Source: Mycobacterium botniense
Lineage (GTDB): Bacteria > Actinomycetota > Actinomycetes > Mycobacteriales > Mycobacteriaceae
Assembly: GCF_010723305.1 (NCBI RefSeq)
Contig: NZ_BLKW01000002.1
Span: 2,016,853-2,080,852, forward strand
Direction: 5' to 3'
Length of the DNA stretch: 64,000 nt
The position numbers and the translations under genes are program-made. Under the pieces are notes generated by a model that did not search any database, was not told the DNA's origin, and saw nothing but the letters and a program-made list of their open reading frames with translations. Positions 50,700 through 62,662 of the stretch are shown here, in pieces; the stretch's first letter is position 1, and each line of letters opens with the position of its first letter.

Positions 50700-53053
50700 G
50701 ACTGGTACGCCCTAATCCATGCTTGGCCATCAGCGCCCGCGCCGCCGAACAAATACGGCGCCGCACCGCCGCCACCACCCCCGGGCGCGCTGCCGGCGAA
50801 GCTGTCGAACACCGTGCCCCCGCCGTAATAGATGACGCCGTTGTAGGTTTCGTTTCCGGGTGAGGCGCCGTATTGACTGGTTGGGAGGAAGCCCGATCCC
50901 CCTGCGCCGCCGGGACAGGTCAGTGTGTGCTGGTGCCCCAGGGTCGGTCCACTGGAATGTGGTCGCGGTGCCTGGAAGTCCGGCGGTGAACCATTGAATC
51001 TGCTGCGGCCCACCGGCACCCACGGTGACGGTGATCGTGCCGCCGGGCGCAATATCGGTTCCGACAACCAGGGTTCCCACGTTCCAGCTGCCGGCCGAAC
51101 CGCCCTGCCCTCCGATGAAGACTTCCGCGCCCTGGCCGGCGCCGCCGCCGCCGACGCCGACAAGGTCGAGCTTGTTGCCCGCAACCATCCAAGGCGGCAG
51201 CGTGAAGGTGTATTGGCCGGCCGCGGCGTAGGTGCTCGTTACGGGTGGCTGGTAGTTCGGCGGTACGTTGCTCACCCCGAGCCCGACGTATGGGGTGTTG
51301 CCGGTGTAGGTGATGCCGCTCGATAGCGCGGTGGGCCCGCTGGATCCGGTGTTGCGGGTGAAGCCGGTCTGTTTCGTGTTCGCGCTCGGGTGGTCGGTTT
51401 GCCAAGATTGGCCCAGCCCGGCGATGTACACGGTGCCGGAGCCGACGACCTGGTATTCGACCAGGATGACATCGCCTGGGTTGACCGGGATTTCGTCTGC
51501 GTAGGGGAAGGTGTAGACGTTCCACTGCCCGGTCTTCGACAGGTTGGTGTGCAGGTCGCCGGAGCTGAACAGCGGCGTGATGTTGCCGGAGCTGTCCATC
51601 TTGGCGAAGTTCAGGTAGAACGCTGTGACGGTGCCGGAGTAGTAGCCCCACCACTGGTGAAAGCCGAGGGTTTTCGCCTGGCTGGCGCGCAGAAAGCCGC
51701 CGGCCGACGCGGATTGTCGCCGTCACCGTCGAGGGAGCCGAACCGAGCCCAGCGATTGCAGGCTCATGTTGGACTCGACGGTTTCCTCAAGGCCGGCCGA
51801 GACCGCCCGGTTGTCCTGAATGCCGAGCGTGTTGGTGGCGTTCTGCGCCAACGTCATCGCGTTGACGGTGACGTGCGCGGCGCTCTGCACCGCCTGCGTC
51901 ACCGTCGACAGCGGGTTGCCGCTGCTCGACACCCCCGACAGATTGAGCGCGTTCGCCAGTGTGGTGGCGAGGTTGTCCCACATGTTTTGGATCGTCGAGC
52001 CGATGTCTTCGATGCCCTGAATCCCTGGATGGCGGACGCGGGAACGCCGGACAGCAGACTCGAGGGGATCGTGTTGACCTTCTTCACCGAGCCGTCGTCG
52101 AACCACACCTGCCCCGCAGTCGCAATCGCGTCCACCAGGGCGCAGAAAGACCGTGTCAACGCTGCCGTCAATCGGGACGGTGAAGGTTTGCGAAAGCTGC
52201 TGCCACACCGACTGGCTCGCTGGCGGGTTGGTGAACTCGGCCAGCACGACCGATGACACGCGTTGCGGCACCTGCATACCGGCGAACTTGTACTGCAGCA
52301 CCTCCAGCCGGATTGGGTTGGTTCCGGTGTAGACGAGACCGGCCCACTTCGCCCAGATCGACATGGCGAGCTGCTCGCCGGGCGTGACCGGGATCGGGTT
52401 GCCGACATCGGTAGAGGTATGCGCCGTCGGGTTGGATCAGCAGCGAACCGGGGTTGGTGCGCCCGGTGGTGCCGTCCCAGGTGATCTGCGGGGCGCGCGC
52501 CGACACCGACGCCGCGGTGTCGAAGCCGGGCGCCCACAGCAGTTCGGGGTTGATGTCGACGATGTGCGCGCCCGCGAGCACAACACCGGTTGCGGGGCGC
52601 AGCTGGCCGGCGATGTTCAATCCGGGGATGGCCTGCAGCGCGTTAGCGAAGTCCCCGAACGGGTTTCCGGTCAACAAGCCTTGCAGCGAGTTGACCAGCT
52701 GGTTGATCGCGTCTTTGCCTTGCGACAGGATCTGCGACACCGGGTTGTTGGTGCCGGAGCCGCCGAACAACTGGACCACGTTGTCGATGGCCTGCTGCAC
52801 ATCGGTTGCGGCGTCGTTGATGTCGGACTGCAAGGTGTTCGACCACGACGACAGCTGCGCGAGCACACCGCTGAGGTTTTGGCCGGTGACCACGCCGATC
52901 AACGCTTGGACAACCCAGCGCAGGAATCCCTCTATGAGCTGCTGGCCGATCGCCTCAATCTGCTGCGCAGTGAACGGGCGCGCGCAGCGAGCTGCCTGGC
53001 GGGTAGTGTACGGACGGGTCCGGTGTCGTCCAATTCGGCGCTGGACTGGTCAT
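50696..53053 (-). pseudogene. large minor tail protein, multiply frameshifted
   Basis: ATG 53053 (ATGA overlap) begins MTSPAPNWTTPDPSVHYPPG. Sense then moves between frames near 52985, 52417, 52140, 52015 and 51740, among others. Segments include AIGQQLIEGFLRWVVQALIG, NMWDNLATTLANALNLSGVS, the beta-rich TTGRTNPGSLLIQPDGAYLY, and a C-terminal Gly-rich part ending GGAGADGQAWIRAYQS. Joined it would be about 785 residues. Order and content match a mycobacteriophage minor tail protein with helical centre and Gly-rich end. At least five indels make it non-functional as sequenced. Confidence 0.8.
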
Positions 53054-53838
53054 GACGACAGCGGCGCCCCTACCACGGTGAACACGCAGCGGCCGGTGGA
53101 GTATTCGTCAGTTGTCGCCGCTTGCTGCTCGGCGTTCAAATACACGGTGGCGGACGTTCCGGCGCCGACTTGACCGACCGAGCCCCCGTTGAGCAAAGCC
53201 CCGAACTCGGGGATGATCACAGGCGCCGGGGGCGCCGCGCCCAGCGTGCCGAATCCGCGGCCGATCTCGGCGCCTCCCTGTGTGTTTGGTGCGCCGCCTA
53301 GCCGGGCCACCAAATCCACCTTCGTGTTCACGGTGCCCGCGACCTCAACGGAGGCGAACACCAGCGGAAGATACGGCTGGGTCTGGGCAGGTATCGTCAG
53401 CGATGACAACGTGCGCACTTGGCCGCCCGAGGTTCCGGTGGTGGGTATCCCGGTGACGTTGTAGGCGAACAGGAATGGCAGCGGAGCCGGGTTGAATTTT
53501 CCGGTCGCCGAGTTGAACAGCAGCGTCGCGCCGTTGACTAGGGTTCCCACCAGGTCTTCGGCGCTGGCGATGAGGAAGCTGCCGACGGTGCCCGGTGAAC
53601 CTTGCGGCAGCCCGAGGTCCAGCACGTACGCGGACGGGATCCCGGGGCCACCCGGCGCTGTTTCGCGCAGGTCGGCGGTAGCGCTGCTGCCCGCGGCTAG
53701 CGTGTTGACGTTGCCGATGGCCAACTGTGGTGGGGACCGCTGGCCGGCGGCCAGCGGAGGTATCCCGTTTGCTTGTGCGCCGCCCGGCCCGAACACCATG
53801 ACAGCGGTTTTCGTCGAACCGGGGTCTATCCCCGCCAC
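53050..53838 (-). CDS. minor tail protein
   Basis: A 262-residue protein starting at GTG 53838, one of few open virion genes. The sequence is rich in Gly, Pro and Thr with no membrane segment (AGIDPGSTKTAVMVFGPGG, YVLDLGLPQGSPGTVGSFLI). The motif GLPQGSPG is a short collagen-like stretch common in mycobacteriophage minor tail proteins. It overlaps the gene on each side, so it belongs to the tail operon. Confidence 0.78.
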   Translation of the reverse strand: MAGIDPGSTKTAVMVFGPGGAQANGIPPLAAGQRSPPQLAIGNVNTLAAGSSATADLRETAPGGPGIPSAYVLDLGLPQGSPGTVGSFLIASAEDLVGTLVNGATLLFNSATGKFNPAPLPFLFAYNVTGIPTTGTSGGQVRTLSSLTIPAQTQPYLPLVFASVEVAGTVNTKVDLVARLGGAPNTQGGAEIGRGFGTLGAAPPAPVIIPEFGALLNGGSVGQVGAGTSATVYLNAEQQAATTDEYSTGRCVFTVVGAPLSS

Positions 53839-54142
53839 AGGACCGGCCCGTAATACAGCACCGAACCGGCGGGGTAACCCTCAGGGTTCCAATTCCATTG
53901 ACCTAGCGGATAATTCGCACCCTGCGCGGTGATGTCATAGTCAACCAGGATCACAGCCCCGTTCGCCGGCGGTTGCGCGAATGTCAGAGTTGACGGCGGA
54001 TCCTCGCTGTAGTCAACGCCGTCGTGTTGGCGTTCACCGTTCACATAGACCCGAGTGCTGCCAGGGTAGAACGGCTGCGACGTAGTGAAAACGGTGTTGG
54101 TTCCGTTACAGCCCCGGACGGGGCTTCGCCGTAAATACTCAC
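53826..54142 (-). pseudogene. small tail-region protein, frameshifted
   Basis: GTG 54142 reads VSIYGEAPSGAV, then a one-base slip near 54110 leads to NGTNTVFTTSQPFYPGSTRV and YVNGERQHDGVDYSEDPPST, the beta-sandwich motif found in many phage tail or receptor proteins (a short strand then VNG-R---GVDY). Joined about 105 residues, ending QWNWNPEGYPAGSVLYYGPV. The stop overlaps the next start. Confidence 0.65.
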
Positions 54143-54165
54143 ACCCGCTGCCCTTTTCCTGTTTT

Positions 54166-55857
54166 TTAGCCGTTGGGGGAAGCGCCGAGCGCAAGCATCA
54201 ACCCCTGCTCAACGTCAACTATTTTGCGTTGGATCAATGTCATAGGCGCTTCTTCGGCGCCCGTCGCCAACTGGACATCGATACGGCACCGTATCTCTGC
54301 GTTGTCGATGACTTTGATCTCGTCGAGATAATCGGTGTAGAGGACGCCGCGGCGGATGAGCGACGCCAGTTGGCCGGGGAAAACGTCTTTGAACAGCCGC
54401 CACGGCATGCCGTGGTAGAACGTTAACTGCGCCGCCGGGTATCCGTTGGTGTCCCAACCCGCCGAAATGGCCGCGAACATCGTGTCGATGTCGTATGTGG
54501 ATTGGGTGGGGAAACCGCTCAGGAAACCCGTACGGCCCCAGCGCAACTCTGCGGTCGAACCACTCGAAAAGCTCGAACGCCAGAAACGCGTTGTCGAGCA
54601 GCCCGTCAAAAATGCTGTTCGAGATGCCGGTGATCCCGATGGTCATCATCAGAATGTCCACCAGGTATTCCAGGCTCGCGTTTATGAAATCGTTGAGCCA
54701 CTTGGGTGACTTGCCGCCCAGAATGACCTGCCAGCACACCGGATGGTGGTGGGCGACATCCATCGACACTATTCCCGAGTCGTCAGCGTCAGCGTTGAAC
54801 ACCACCCACGGTGGAACGAAATTCACCCCGAGCGTGGGCGCGATAACGATGTCGGAACCCGGTGGCACGTACTCGTTGTCGGGGTTCAGGAAGGGGTTGA
54901 GAACGCCGCCCAGCAGCGAGCCTTCGAGGTCCACCAAATCCTGGACAGCGCCGTCCACCACAGTGCCCGTCGGACCCGTAACTCCAAGGTAGTTGCGCAA
55001 GTTGAAGCACAGGGTGGGCACCTGTAAATCCCACAGCAGTCCTTCGGGTTGCGGCTCGCCGGGCATCCACAAATCCATGCTGGGATAGATACCGTTGTCG
55101 GCGAGCTGTTGTCGCATCAGCTGCCACAGCGTGTCCATGCGACCGTTGACCTCGATCCATGGCGATGTGTCTGTCAGCGGGTCGGTGGGTATCACGCACA
55201 CCGGAGTGGTGACCATTTGCATGAACTCGCTGAGGGAGATGCTGTTTTGCATGAGGATGGTGCCGAACCAGGTGCGCCAATCTAAGTCGAGGGAGCCGAG
55301 CGTGTTGAACAGCTCCCAGAGGCCGAGTTGCAGCCGCATACAGTTCTCGGCCACCAGCGTTTTGAACACTGTGATCGCCGGTCCGATGAGGACCGCTTCG
55401 GATGGCTGCACTTCGATAGGCAGGAATGGCTGTGGCCATGCGACAATCCGGTCCAGCATCGTTAAGTCGCCGACCAGTTCGCACTCTACGGTCTCGGCGC
55501 CGTCGGGGTTGATTTTGTCGTGCGCGACGTCGATGCGCCCCGACCAGCGGCCGGCTCCCCCTTCGAAATCGATCACCACGGGAACGACCGTTGTCTGACA
55601 AGTGATCGCAAGCTCGGCCAGCGGGTCTTGTCCTTTGAGCGTCAATGTGCCGTCGGGCAGTTTCAGACGCGGGAAGGTGCAGGTGACTTCGATGTAGTCG
55701 CCGCACTGGTATTCGGTGCGGTAATAGTTGTCGAACAGCCGCACATCCATGTTGATCGGCACGGATTCGTGCGGCGGGCCAATTGCAGCGCACTCGACAT
55801 CGCCGCGACGGGATCGGGCCCGGTCAGCGTAACCTGTTGCTGGTCAAGGCTGCTCAT
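54166..55857 (-). pseudogene. Gp37-like minor tail protein, frameshifted
   Basis: ATG 55857 (ATGA overlap) gives MSSLDQQQVTLTGPDPVAAM, then after a slip near 55775 a long open stretch with RLFDNYYRTEYQCGDYIEVT, VVPVVIDFEGGAGRWSGRID and FEWFDRRVALGPYGFPE, the signature of Gp37-like (tail-associated) proteins of actinobacterial siphoviruses. Near 54560 another slip leads to the C-terminal part (PWRLFKDVFPGQLASLIRRG). Joined about 560 residues. This is the second gene after the tape measure, as in many mycobacteriophages. Confidence 0.8.
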
Positions 55858-56935
55858 TCCGGCCACACCCTCATCGGTGTGATAGAGGCGACCATTTTCG
55901 ATGCCGGGTTGCCGCCGGTGATCGAGCACGCGATAGCCGCTGGCTGCGCGTATTGTGGCTGCGCCACACCGGGAATCGGGTTGGTGTAGTTGCCGGTGAT
56001 CAGCGACGCCAGCGGGGCGGTCTGCGGCAGCGCCCCAAACGCCGACTCGAACTGCTGCAGCAGCGGCGGCACGTTGTTGCCGCTGACAAAGTTGATGAGC
56101 GTGTCGAGCAGCGACGGCGACGCCGACTGCGGCGCCTGCGACCGTGGCGGGTGAGGTCGACGACGCGCGGCAGCCGGGATAAAGTGTTGATCAGCGCAAT
56201 GTCACCGGCGTTCAGTGGTCCGAACGTGATCATCGTTGTCGAGCCGGGGCCGTTGGCGAAACTGAACGGCCCCGTCTTCGGTTCCCGCGTAGCACAGGAT
56301 GGCGGGCCAGCCGTCCTGGTCACCGATGTTGCCCAACTGCAACCAGCCGGAGCCCGAGCCGGTCCACCCCGACGTGTCACGCGGGAAGGTGTCTGTCCAC
56401 GGCACACCGAGCCAGAACGCGAGATCGTTGCGGATCTTCTGCGTGAACTCCTGATGCAGCACGAGCCGCGGCAGCTGCTTGATCTGATCCGCCCACGGCT
56501 CGCCCCAGCGGGCCGGGAACCACCAATAGCCGCGGTCAACCGTCCAATATTCCAGCGAGCCTTGCAGATTCGGGTTCCACGCACCGATCCACTCCGACAC
56601 CAGGCGCGACATGCCGGGGTGGTGGCATGCGCCTGCAAACGCATCGTCAAGTTGCAGGTGTCATACATGGTGTAGGTCCAGGTGACGCCGGGCTGCCGCG
56701 CTCCTTTGAGGTCGATGTGCTTGAAACCTGGTGTGACACCGGATAATCCGTCCACCAAGAGGATGCCGTCTTGGATTCCGGGCCACGGCGCCTCCGGCCC
56801 GCACAGCGTGAACTTCGAGTTTCCGTCGGGGCTGGTGAACTTGATAGTGGGCATTGCGCCGTCCAGCAGATCGGCTGCGCCCTGGGGCAGAATCGTGGCG
56901 TCGTTGGTGGCGTAAATCAGAGGGTAGGTCGTCAT
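55854..56935 (-). pseudogene. distal-tail (Dit)-like minor tail protein, frameshifted
   Basis: ATG 56935 overlaps the tape-measure stop. The first part is MTTYPLIYATNDATILPQGA, then after a slip near 56610 comes SRLVSEWIGAWNPNLQGSLE and YWTVDRGYWWFPARWGEPWA. Further slips near 56290 and 56150 lead to the end (SAFGALPQTAPLASLITGNY). Joined about 355 residues. Position directly after the tape measure and the W-rich ARW-G pattern identify the first minor tail protein, a Dit homologue. Confidence 0.8.
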
Positions 56936-59900
56936 CGCGGCAATCCGTACGGCCTTGGGAATTGGCGTCCGGCAGTGTTGGACTGCGCGGTTTGCTCGGT
57001 CATTAACCGTTGACGGAACTCGTCGGGGTTGTTGGCTTGCACGACGATCGGCGCGTTGAACTGCGAGCCGATCCGGTCCCCGTTGTGCACGTCGCCGCCG
57101 CTGGCCGGGGTGAGCGGCTGCTGGGTCTGTCCCGCGGTGTTCGGCGTTGATGGGCGCACACCCGCGATACCTGTCAACAGGCGGCCAGGCAGTGTTTTGC
57201 CCCACTGCGACAGCGGGCTATCGGACGGGATCAAGGTGCTGAGAACGCCTTCGGCGGCGATGCCGCCCAGCTGCCCGAGGTATCCCGGTGCGGTTCAAAT
57301 CCTGGAACACCACCTGCATCGCTCCCCGGCCGCTCCCCGGCCTGAATGTGCCCATGTCTGCGCCCATCGACGCCGCCGACGCTGCTGATTCGGCGGCGCC
57401 GATCAGGCCGCCGCCGAAGCCGAGCCCCGGTGATGGTGGCAGCCCTTCGTCGGGCAACCGCTGCGAGGCGCCGGGCTTAGCCACACCTTCCGGGTGTGCG
57501 CTGAGCGGTCCTCGGCCGACACTTCGCTGGCCTGGGTGCCTTTGTTGCCCGGGCCCGGCGATTTCGGCGCGCCGACCGGCAAATGAGGCTGCCCGCCTGA
57601 CTTCTGTTGCGGCGCGGCCGGTGGTTTCGGCGTCGGCGGCGGCTGCGTCGGGTCACCGCCGCCGACCAAATAGACCGCACCACCGTGATTGCGATGCAGG
57701 GCATTACGGAACGCATAGACCGCGTCCTGGCCGCCCATCGCGCGCACGTCGTCGGCGGTGAGCACGTGTTCGCCCGGCGACAGCCACGCTGGGATGATGT
57801 CGGTGCCGGCCGGGCCGCCGGCAGCGAAGCGCGGCGCATCCATCGGCGCGAGATTCACCGCCCCGGATGGGGGCCCCATCGGGTGCGGTGGCATCGGTAT
57901 CGGCGCGTGTGCCGTGGGCGGGCTGGCGCCCAACACGTTTGACAGATCGAGCTGTTGCCGATTCGGCGGGGCTGTCGCTGGGCCGCCGAGCATTCCCGGC
58001 AGACTCAAGCGTGGCCCAGACGCCCGGCCGGTAATAACTCCGAGATATGTCTCGATTGCCGGAGGTACCGGCTGCTGAGGCGCCGGGATCCCGGCGGCCT
58101 TGTCAACCACGCCGGGCAGCGTTGGGAACGGCCCGAGCTGAGGCAGGGGACCGTCGGCTGGGCTGGAACATCGCCGGCGCCGGTGACGCTGGCCCCGGCG
58201 GTGCTGGCGTCGGTGGTGCTGGCGTCGGCGGTGCGGAAGATGCTTCGGGCGCAGCCGACGCGGCGCCTGTGCCGGTCGGCGAACCATCGGCCGGTGGGGC
58301 CGTATCGCCGCCGGCTCGCCATCCGGCCGTGGCGGCGCTGCTAGGCGGCAGCGGTGTGCCGTAGTCGCCGAGGTCTGCGTAACCGCCGGGAGCGCCGAAG
58401 TCCAATCCAGCGTCCAAGCCGTAGTCGGCGCCCACTGCGCTGGAGCGGATGGCGTTGCCCAGCATGGCGCCCTCTATCGGGCCGATCGCCAGGTCGGCGA
58501 GGAAGGTGACAAGCCACTCCCCTAAGCCTTTGACCCCGCCGGAGAGGCCGAAGCCTTCCGCGAGCGGTGCGCCGAACCGCAACCCGCCGAAACTGTTCGC
58601 GCCACCGCGCAGCGGGTGAAAAGCGCCCCGCTCGGCGTCTTCGAGCTTGCGCTGCGCCAGATCGCGCTCGGTGTGCAGGTGCTCGATCTCGTGGTCGAGC
58701 CGATCCCCTCGGACTGCTTGGCGGTTGCTTTGAGTTCGTTGCGGCGTTCTTCGGCGTCGTGAATCTCGTTGTCGAGATGTCGCAGCCGTTCCCGCGCGGC
58801 CGCGACTTTCTCGTCGTCGCGTAGCCCGGCTGGCCGCGGGCCTGGTCCGGCGTTGCGCCGGCCGGGATGCCGGCCCCGCCGATGCCGCCGCCGCCGAAAC
58901 CTCCGGCGCCCCCGCCGAAGCCGCCGCCTGCGCTGTAGCCGGTGGGCCTTGCAGGTCGCCGATCGGCAAAAACATGTGATGGTCGAACTGAGGGCTGTTC
59001 GCGCCCGCAGCGCCCGCTCCGACAACGAAGTTCCCGTGCGAGCCGCCGGCTTCGGCGTTCTCGCCGTCCGACAGCGTCATGGCGGCGTGCCCGGCGTTGC
59101 CGCCGCCGTGGTCGTACCAGCCGACGCTGATCGTGCCAGGGCCGCCGATGCCGGGCCGGAACCCCAGCGACGCCAGCCATTGGCCCATGTTGACGGTGGT
59201 GGGCAATCCGACGTTAGGGATGCCGAGCGCGCCGGCGATGACGCGGCCCACCATCCCCGAGCAGTCGTGGCGTGTGGCTTGACTGTAGGGCGTGCCGATC
59301 ATCGAGTAAGCGGCCTGCACGTCGGGTCCGATGGCTCCCCCGCCTTGACGGTGCAGCGCGCGCCGGAACGCGTACACCGCGCCGTGACCGCCCATCGCGT
59401 CCACGTCGTCAGCGGTGAGGACGTGCTCGCCGTCTGCGCCCCAAAACAGCGCCGAGTCTTTGCCTTTCGGCCCAGGAGCGCGCAGGCCACCGCCGGAGTG
59501 GCCGGCGAGCTGATGGTAGAGCCCTACGCCCGCGCCGCCTATGCCGCCGATGGCGGTTCCCAGGCCCGAACACCGATCCGAGGGCGGCACCGGTCGCGGC
59601 ATCGGTGCCGACCACGGCCGCGCCGTGCCAGAACCCGCTGGGACCCGTCGCGTGTTGCAGCGCGTCACCGCCAAGCTGCGCGCCGAGAGCCAAGGCGCCC
59701 CCCTTGGCGAGACGTCCCAAAGCGCCGCTGAGGCGCCCCGTCGAGGCGGTGGCCGCGTCCTCCTCGGCGACGATCGTGCCGAGCCCGCTGGCGATTGGCG
59801 CGAGAACGGTTTCGGCGATCTTGGCGGCCTTGAATATCGCCCACGCGCCGCCCAGCGCGCCGAGCGCGTCGATGACGCCATGCATGATGCCTGGATGCTG

Positions 59901-61623
59901 CGCTAGGGCGTTAGCTACGTCCTGACGACGTTCAGGGCGGTCGTCGCGGCGGGCAGGAAGTCGTTACCGATCGCAATCGCGGCCGCCCCGAACGCGGCCT
60001 TCCCGCATTTTCGCGTTGAGAGTTCCCTGGGATTCGTGGAATCCCTTGACCGTTCCGTCCGCCTCCTGGGTGCTCTCGGCGATCCCTTTGATCCTGCCGT
60101 TGACCTCGTCGGTGTGCTCTCCGGTGATTTGCAGCGCGACCGCGGCGGCGGACATTGTTCCGGTCACTTCGTTGAGTGCCTGGTTCAGCGTCTCCAGGGT
60201 CTGGCCGCCGGTTAGCCGCTTGCTGAAGCCTTCGACCTTGTCGTCGAGCGCCTGGTATTGCTTGAGCTGCGTCGCGTCCTGCTCGTTCGACTTACGAACA
60301 ACCATCTGGTATTCGCGGTGCCCAATTGTGTGGTTGTGCAACGCCTCAGCGGCTGCCTCGCGGCCGGCGACATCTTGGTCAGCATCTCGTTCATGTCGTT
60401 GACCGCTTGCGCGCCTTGAGCACATCGCCGGTGTTGAGCAGCTTTGTCGACGGGTCTACCTTCTGTGCGAGCGTTGTAGGAGGCATTGGTGCCCGCCAGG
60501 CCGCGCGCCCGTTCGGGCCGCCGAGCTTCTGCGACACGTCGTCTGCGTCAATCCCCACTGCTGCATCGCCTGCCGCGCGGAGCGTCCGCCCCGGACAGGG
60601 CGCGCATCGCGTTGTTCATTTGCTCGGCGCCCTGAGCCGCCGACGTACCAGACTGGGTGATCTGCGCCAGCGTCCCCACACATCAGCCAATGAGGTGCAG
60701 TTGTGCGGCGGTCGGCTCAATCGTGTGCGCCCGCGAATTCCTGCAAGGGAACCTTGATTCGCCGACCGCGGTCACCAGCTGCGACATGACTTTCGCCGCC
60801 TGGTCGGCCGGGATGTGGAAGTCCTGAAGCGACGTCGTCAGCACGTTGACGACCTCGGGCAGCGGCGCCTGCTCCGCGTTGGCGCCCTGCGCCGCGGCCT
60901 GCAACACCTTGAACCCGTCGGCGGCCGAGTATCCGGCCTTGGTGATGGTGTACATGCCCTCGGCCAGCTCACCGGCGGTGTAGCCGACTTGGCCGGCCAG
61001 CTTCAGAATGCCGTCGGAGGCGGTTTTCAAGTCCTGTGCTGGAAGGCCGGCCGAGGCATGCAGTTTCATCATGCGCTGGAAATCGCCGGCCTTCTTAGTG
61101 GTTTCGACGAACGCCACACCGAGGCCAGCTACGGAGGCGACACCGATCGCGTTGAACACCTGGCCGGCGCGGCTGGCCGAGGTCGCGCTCTTGTCCATCG
61201 CGCTGCCGAGCCGGCTGTGCGCGGCCTCGGCGGCGACCATCGCATCGACGTGATCACGTTGTGCTTTCGATGCGCGGGCATGTCGGCTAACGCCACGTTG
61301 GCTGCAGCGGCCTTGCTGCTGTCGGCGCCGTATTTCGCGGTGGTCTCGTTGAGCCGCTTTTGGGCCACCTCGACTTGGCCCATCGACCGCATCCGCGCGG
61401 CTTCTTCCTCGGCGGCTGCCGCAGCACGGTATTCGTCTTGCAGTCCGCGCAGCGCGGCGCGCGCGGCGCTGCCGTCGATCGCCGACAACGCTCGTGTCAG
61501 CGCGCCGCCGAGGCCGCGTCCGATGTCGTCACCGGCGCGGCTGAAAATCGCTTTCGCTTCGCGGGCGGCCAGTTGGGCGGCCGCGACATCGAGCCGTGAC
61601 TTGACATCTAAATAGACCGGCAC
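56932..61623 (-). pseudogene. tape measure protein with NlpC/P60-type domain, multiply frameshifted
   Basis: GTG 61623 begins VPVYLDVKSRLDVAAAQLAA followed by a long coiled coil. Joined across more than ten frame changes it would be roughly 1550 residues. A hydrophobic segment (FNAIGVASVAGLGVAFVETT) and TSASRAGQVFNAIG are typical of tape measures. Around 59330-58930 lies a peptidase-like domain: YSQATRHDCSGMVGRVIAGA with a candidate Cys, and GGGNAGHAAMTLSDGE with a His. Two copies of GEHVLTADDV-AMGG precede and follow it. The tape measure sets tail length and can cut cell-wall during DNA entry. The gene is badly broken, so functional tails are not expected from this copy. Confidence 0.85.
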
Positions 61624-61626
61624 GGC

Positions 61627-62550
61627 TCACTCACCGCCTTTCATACCGTAGAGGCCGCTTATGTGGCTTTTAGCGCGCCGCACTAACTCAGCGCGCTCTA
61701 ACTCCTTGCGCTCAAGCAAGATCGCGTCCAATGGCTCCAACAGCGCCGCGATGTCTGGTTGCGGAGCGCCACGGTCCGCGCGCCGCCAACTCACGGGTCA
61801 TGCGCGCCAACAGTTTCCTGTCGTACGTCCAGTCGATGTAGGTGGCGATCACCTTCACGTCTTTGGGAGGAGCCCCGGCGGCCGGAATTCTTAGCAACTT
61901 GCCGGTGAGCTGCTTGTCCTCGCCGACATATTCAGCGACACGGAAGGTGCGCTCGGATGCTTCTTTAAATTTGAGTTCTCTGGCAGCCCGTCGAGCAGCG
62001 CGAGCATTTCTCGGCTGCTCATCGTGCCCTGATGCCACTCCGCTATCCGCCTCCGGCAATGAATCTGTAGGTCGGCCTCAATCTGTGTCGGAAACAGCCT
62101 CCACAATTTGATCGCCTCGGTCACTTTGGGGTCGGCTTTGCCGCTCCGCAAGCTCCCGGCCCATCTTCTGCCAGATCAGGGTCACGTCGACAGCGCGACC
62201 GCCCGCCGCCCGGAAAGCCTCGTAACGGTCCCCGAAAATCGCCCGCGCTAACTGAATGTTGTAGTTTTCCACGAGCACACCGTTTTTGCGGTTCGGTTCC
62301 TTGAGTTCGCCGCGGCGGATAACTTTCCCGTTCTCGTCGATTTCGTCGTCCTCGCGGTCCCACGATTCCACTTCGAGCTGCAAAGCGTCAGTGGGCCAGC
62401 TGCTCGTCGTCGAGCAAAGAAGGGTTGGGTATCTCGAATACCTCGCCTTTGGGGGTGATGATGCGCTCGCTGGCGGTGAATCCCATGTATTCGGCGGCCT
62501 GCGCGCGCCGCCTCGAACGAATCGTGACTGTGGGAAACCTGCTCCTGCAT
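61627..62550 (-). pseudogene. tail assembly chaperones (G and GT), frameshifted
   Basis: From ATG 62550 (MQEQVSHSHDSFEAA) the sense passes, after slips near 62505 and 62388, through GFTASERIITPKGEVFEIPN and LARAIFGDRYEAFRAAGGRA to a frame end at 62078. Near 62140 an alternative frame continues as SGKADPKVTEAIKLWRLFPT, and after a further slip near 61980 as ELKFKEASERTFRVAEYVGE, to HISGLYGMKGGE-stop at 61627. In siphoviruses these two products come from one programmed frameshift; the one near 62140 sits where it is expected. The others look like damage, such as loss of GG from a TGGGAC run at 62388. Confidence 0.75.
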
Positions 62551-62596
62551 AAATGTGTCTCCTGCCTGTTTGTCCTCTGCGCGGGTCTGCGTGGAT

Positions 62597-62640
62597 CGCC
62601 GCGGCGGCCCGGCCACGGAGACAAACCGGCCGCCGCGGCG
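62597..62640 (-). terminator. hairpin between major tail gene and tail chaperones
   Basis: A perfect 13-base inverted repeat, CGCCGCGGCGGCC (62597-62609) with its complement at 62628-62640 and an 18-base loop. It starts 23 bases after the major tail protein stop on the transcribed strand. No U-run follows, as common for mycobacterial terminators. It could reduce transcription beyond the abundant major tail gene. Confidence 0.6.
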
Positions 62641-62662
62641 CGAATGTTCGTGTTGCGTTGTG

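Noticed and set aside
59541..59906. Plus-strand frames across the tape measure
   Set aside because: All are antisense to the tape measure, Arg/Pro-rich and without motifs.
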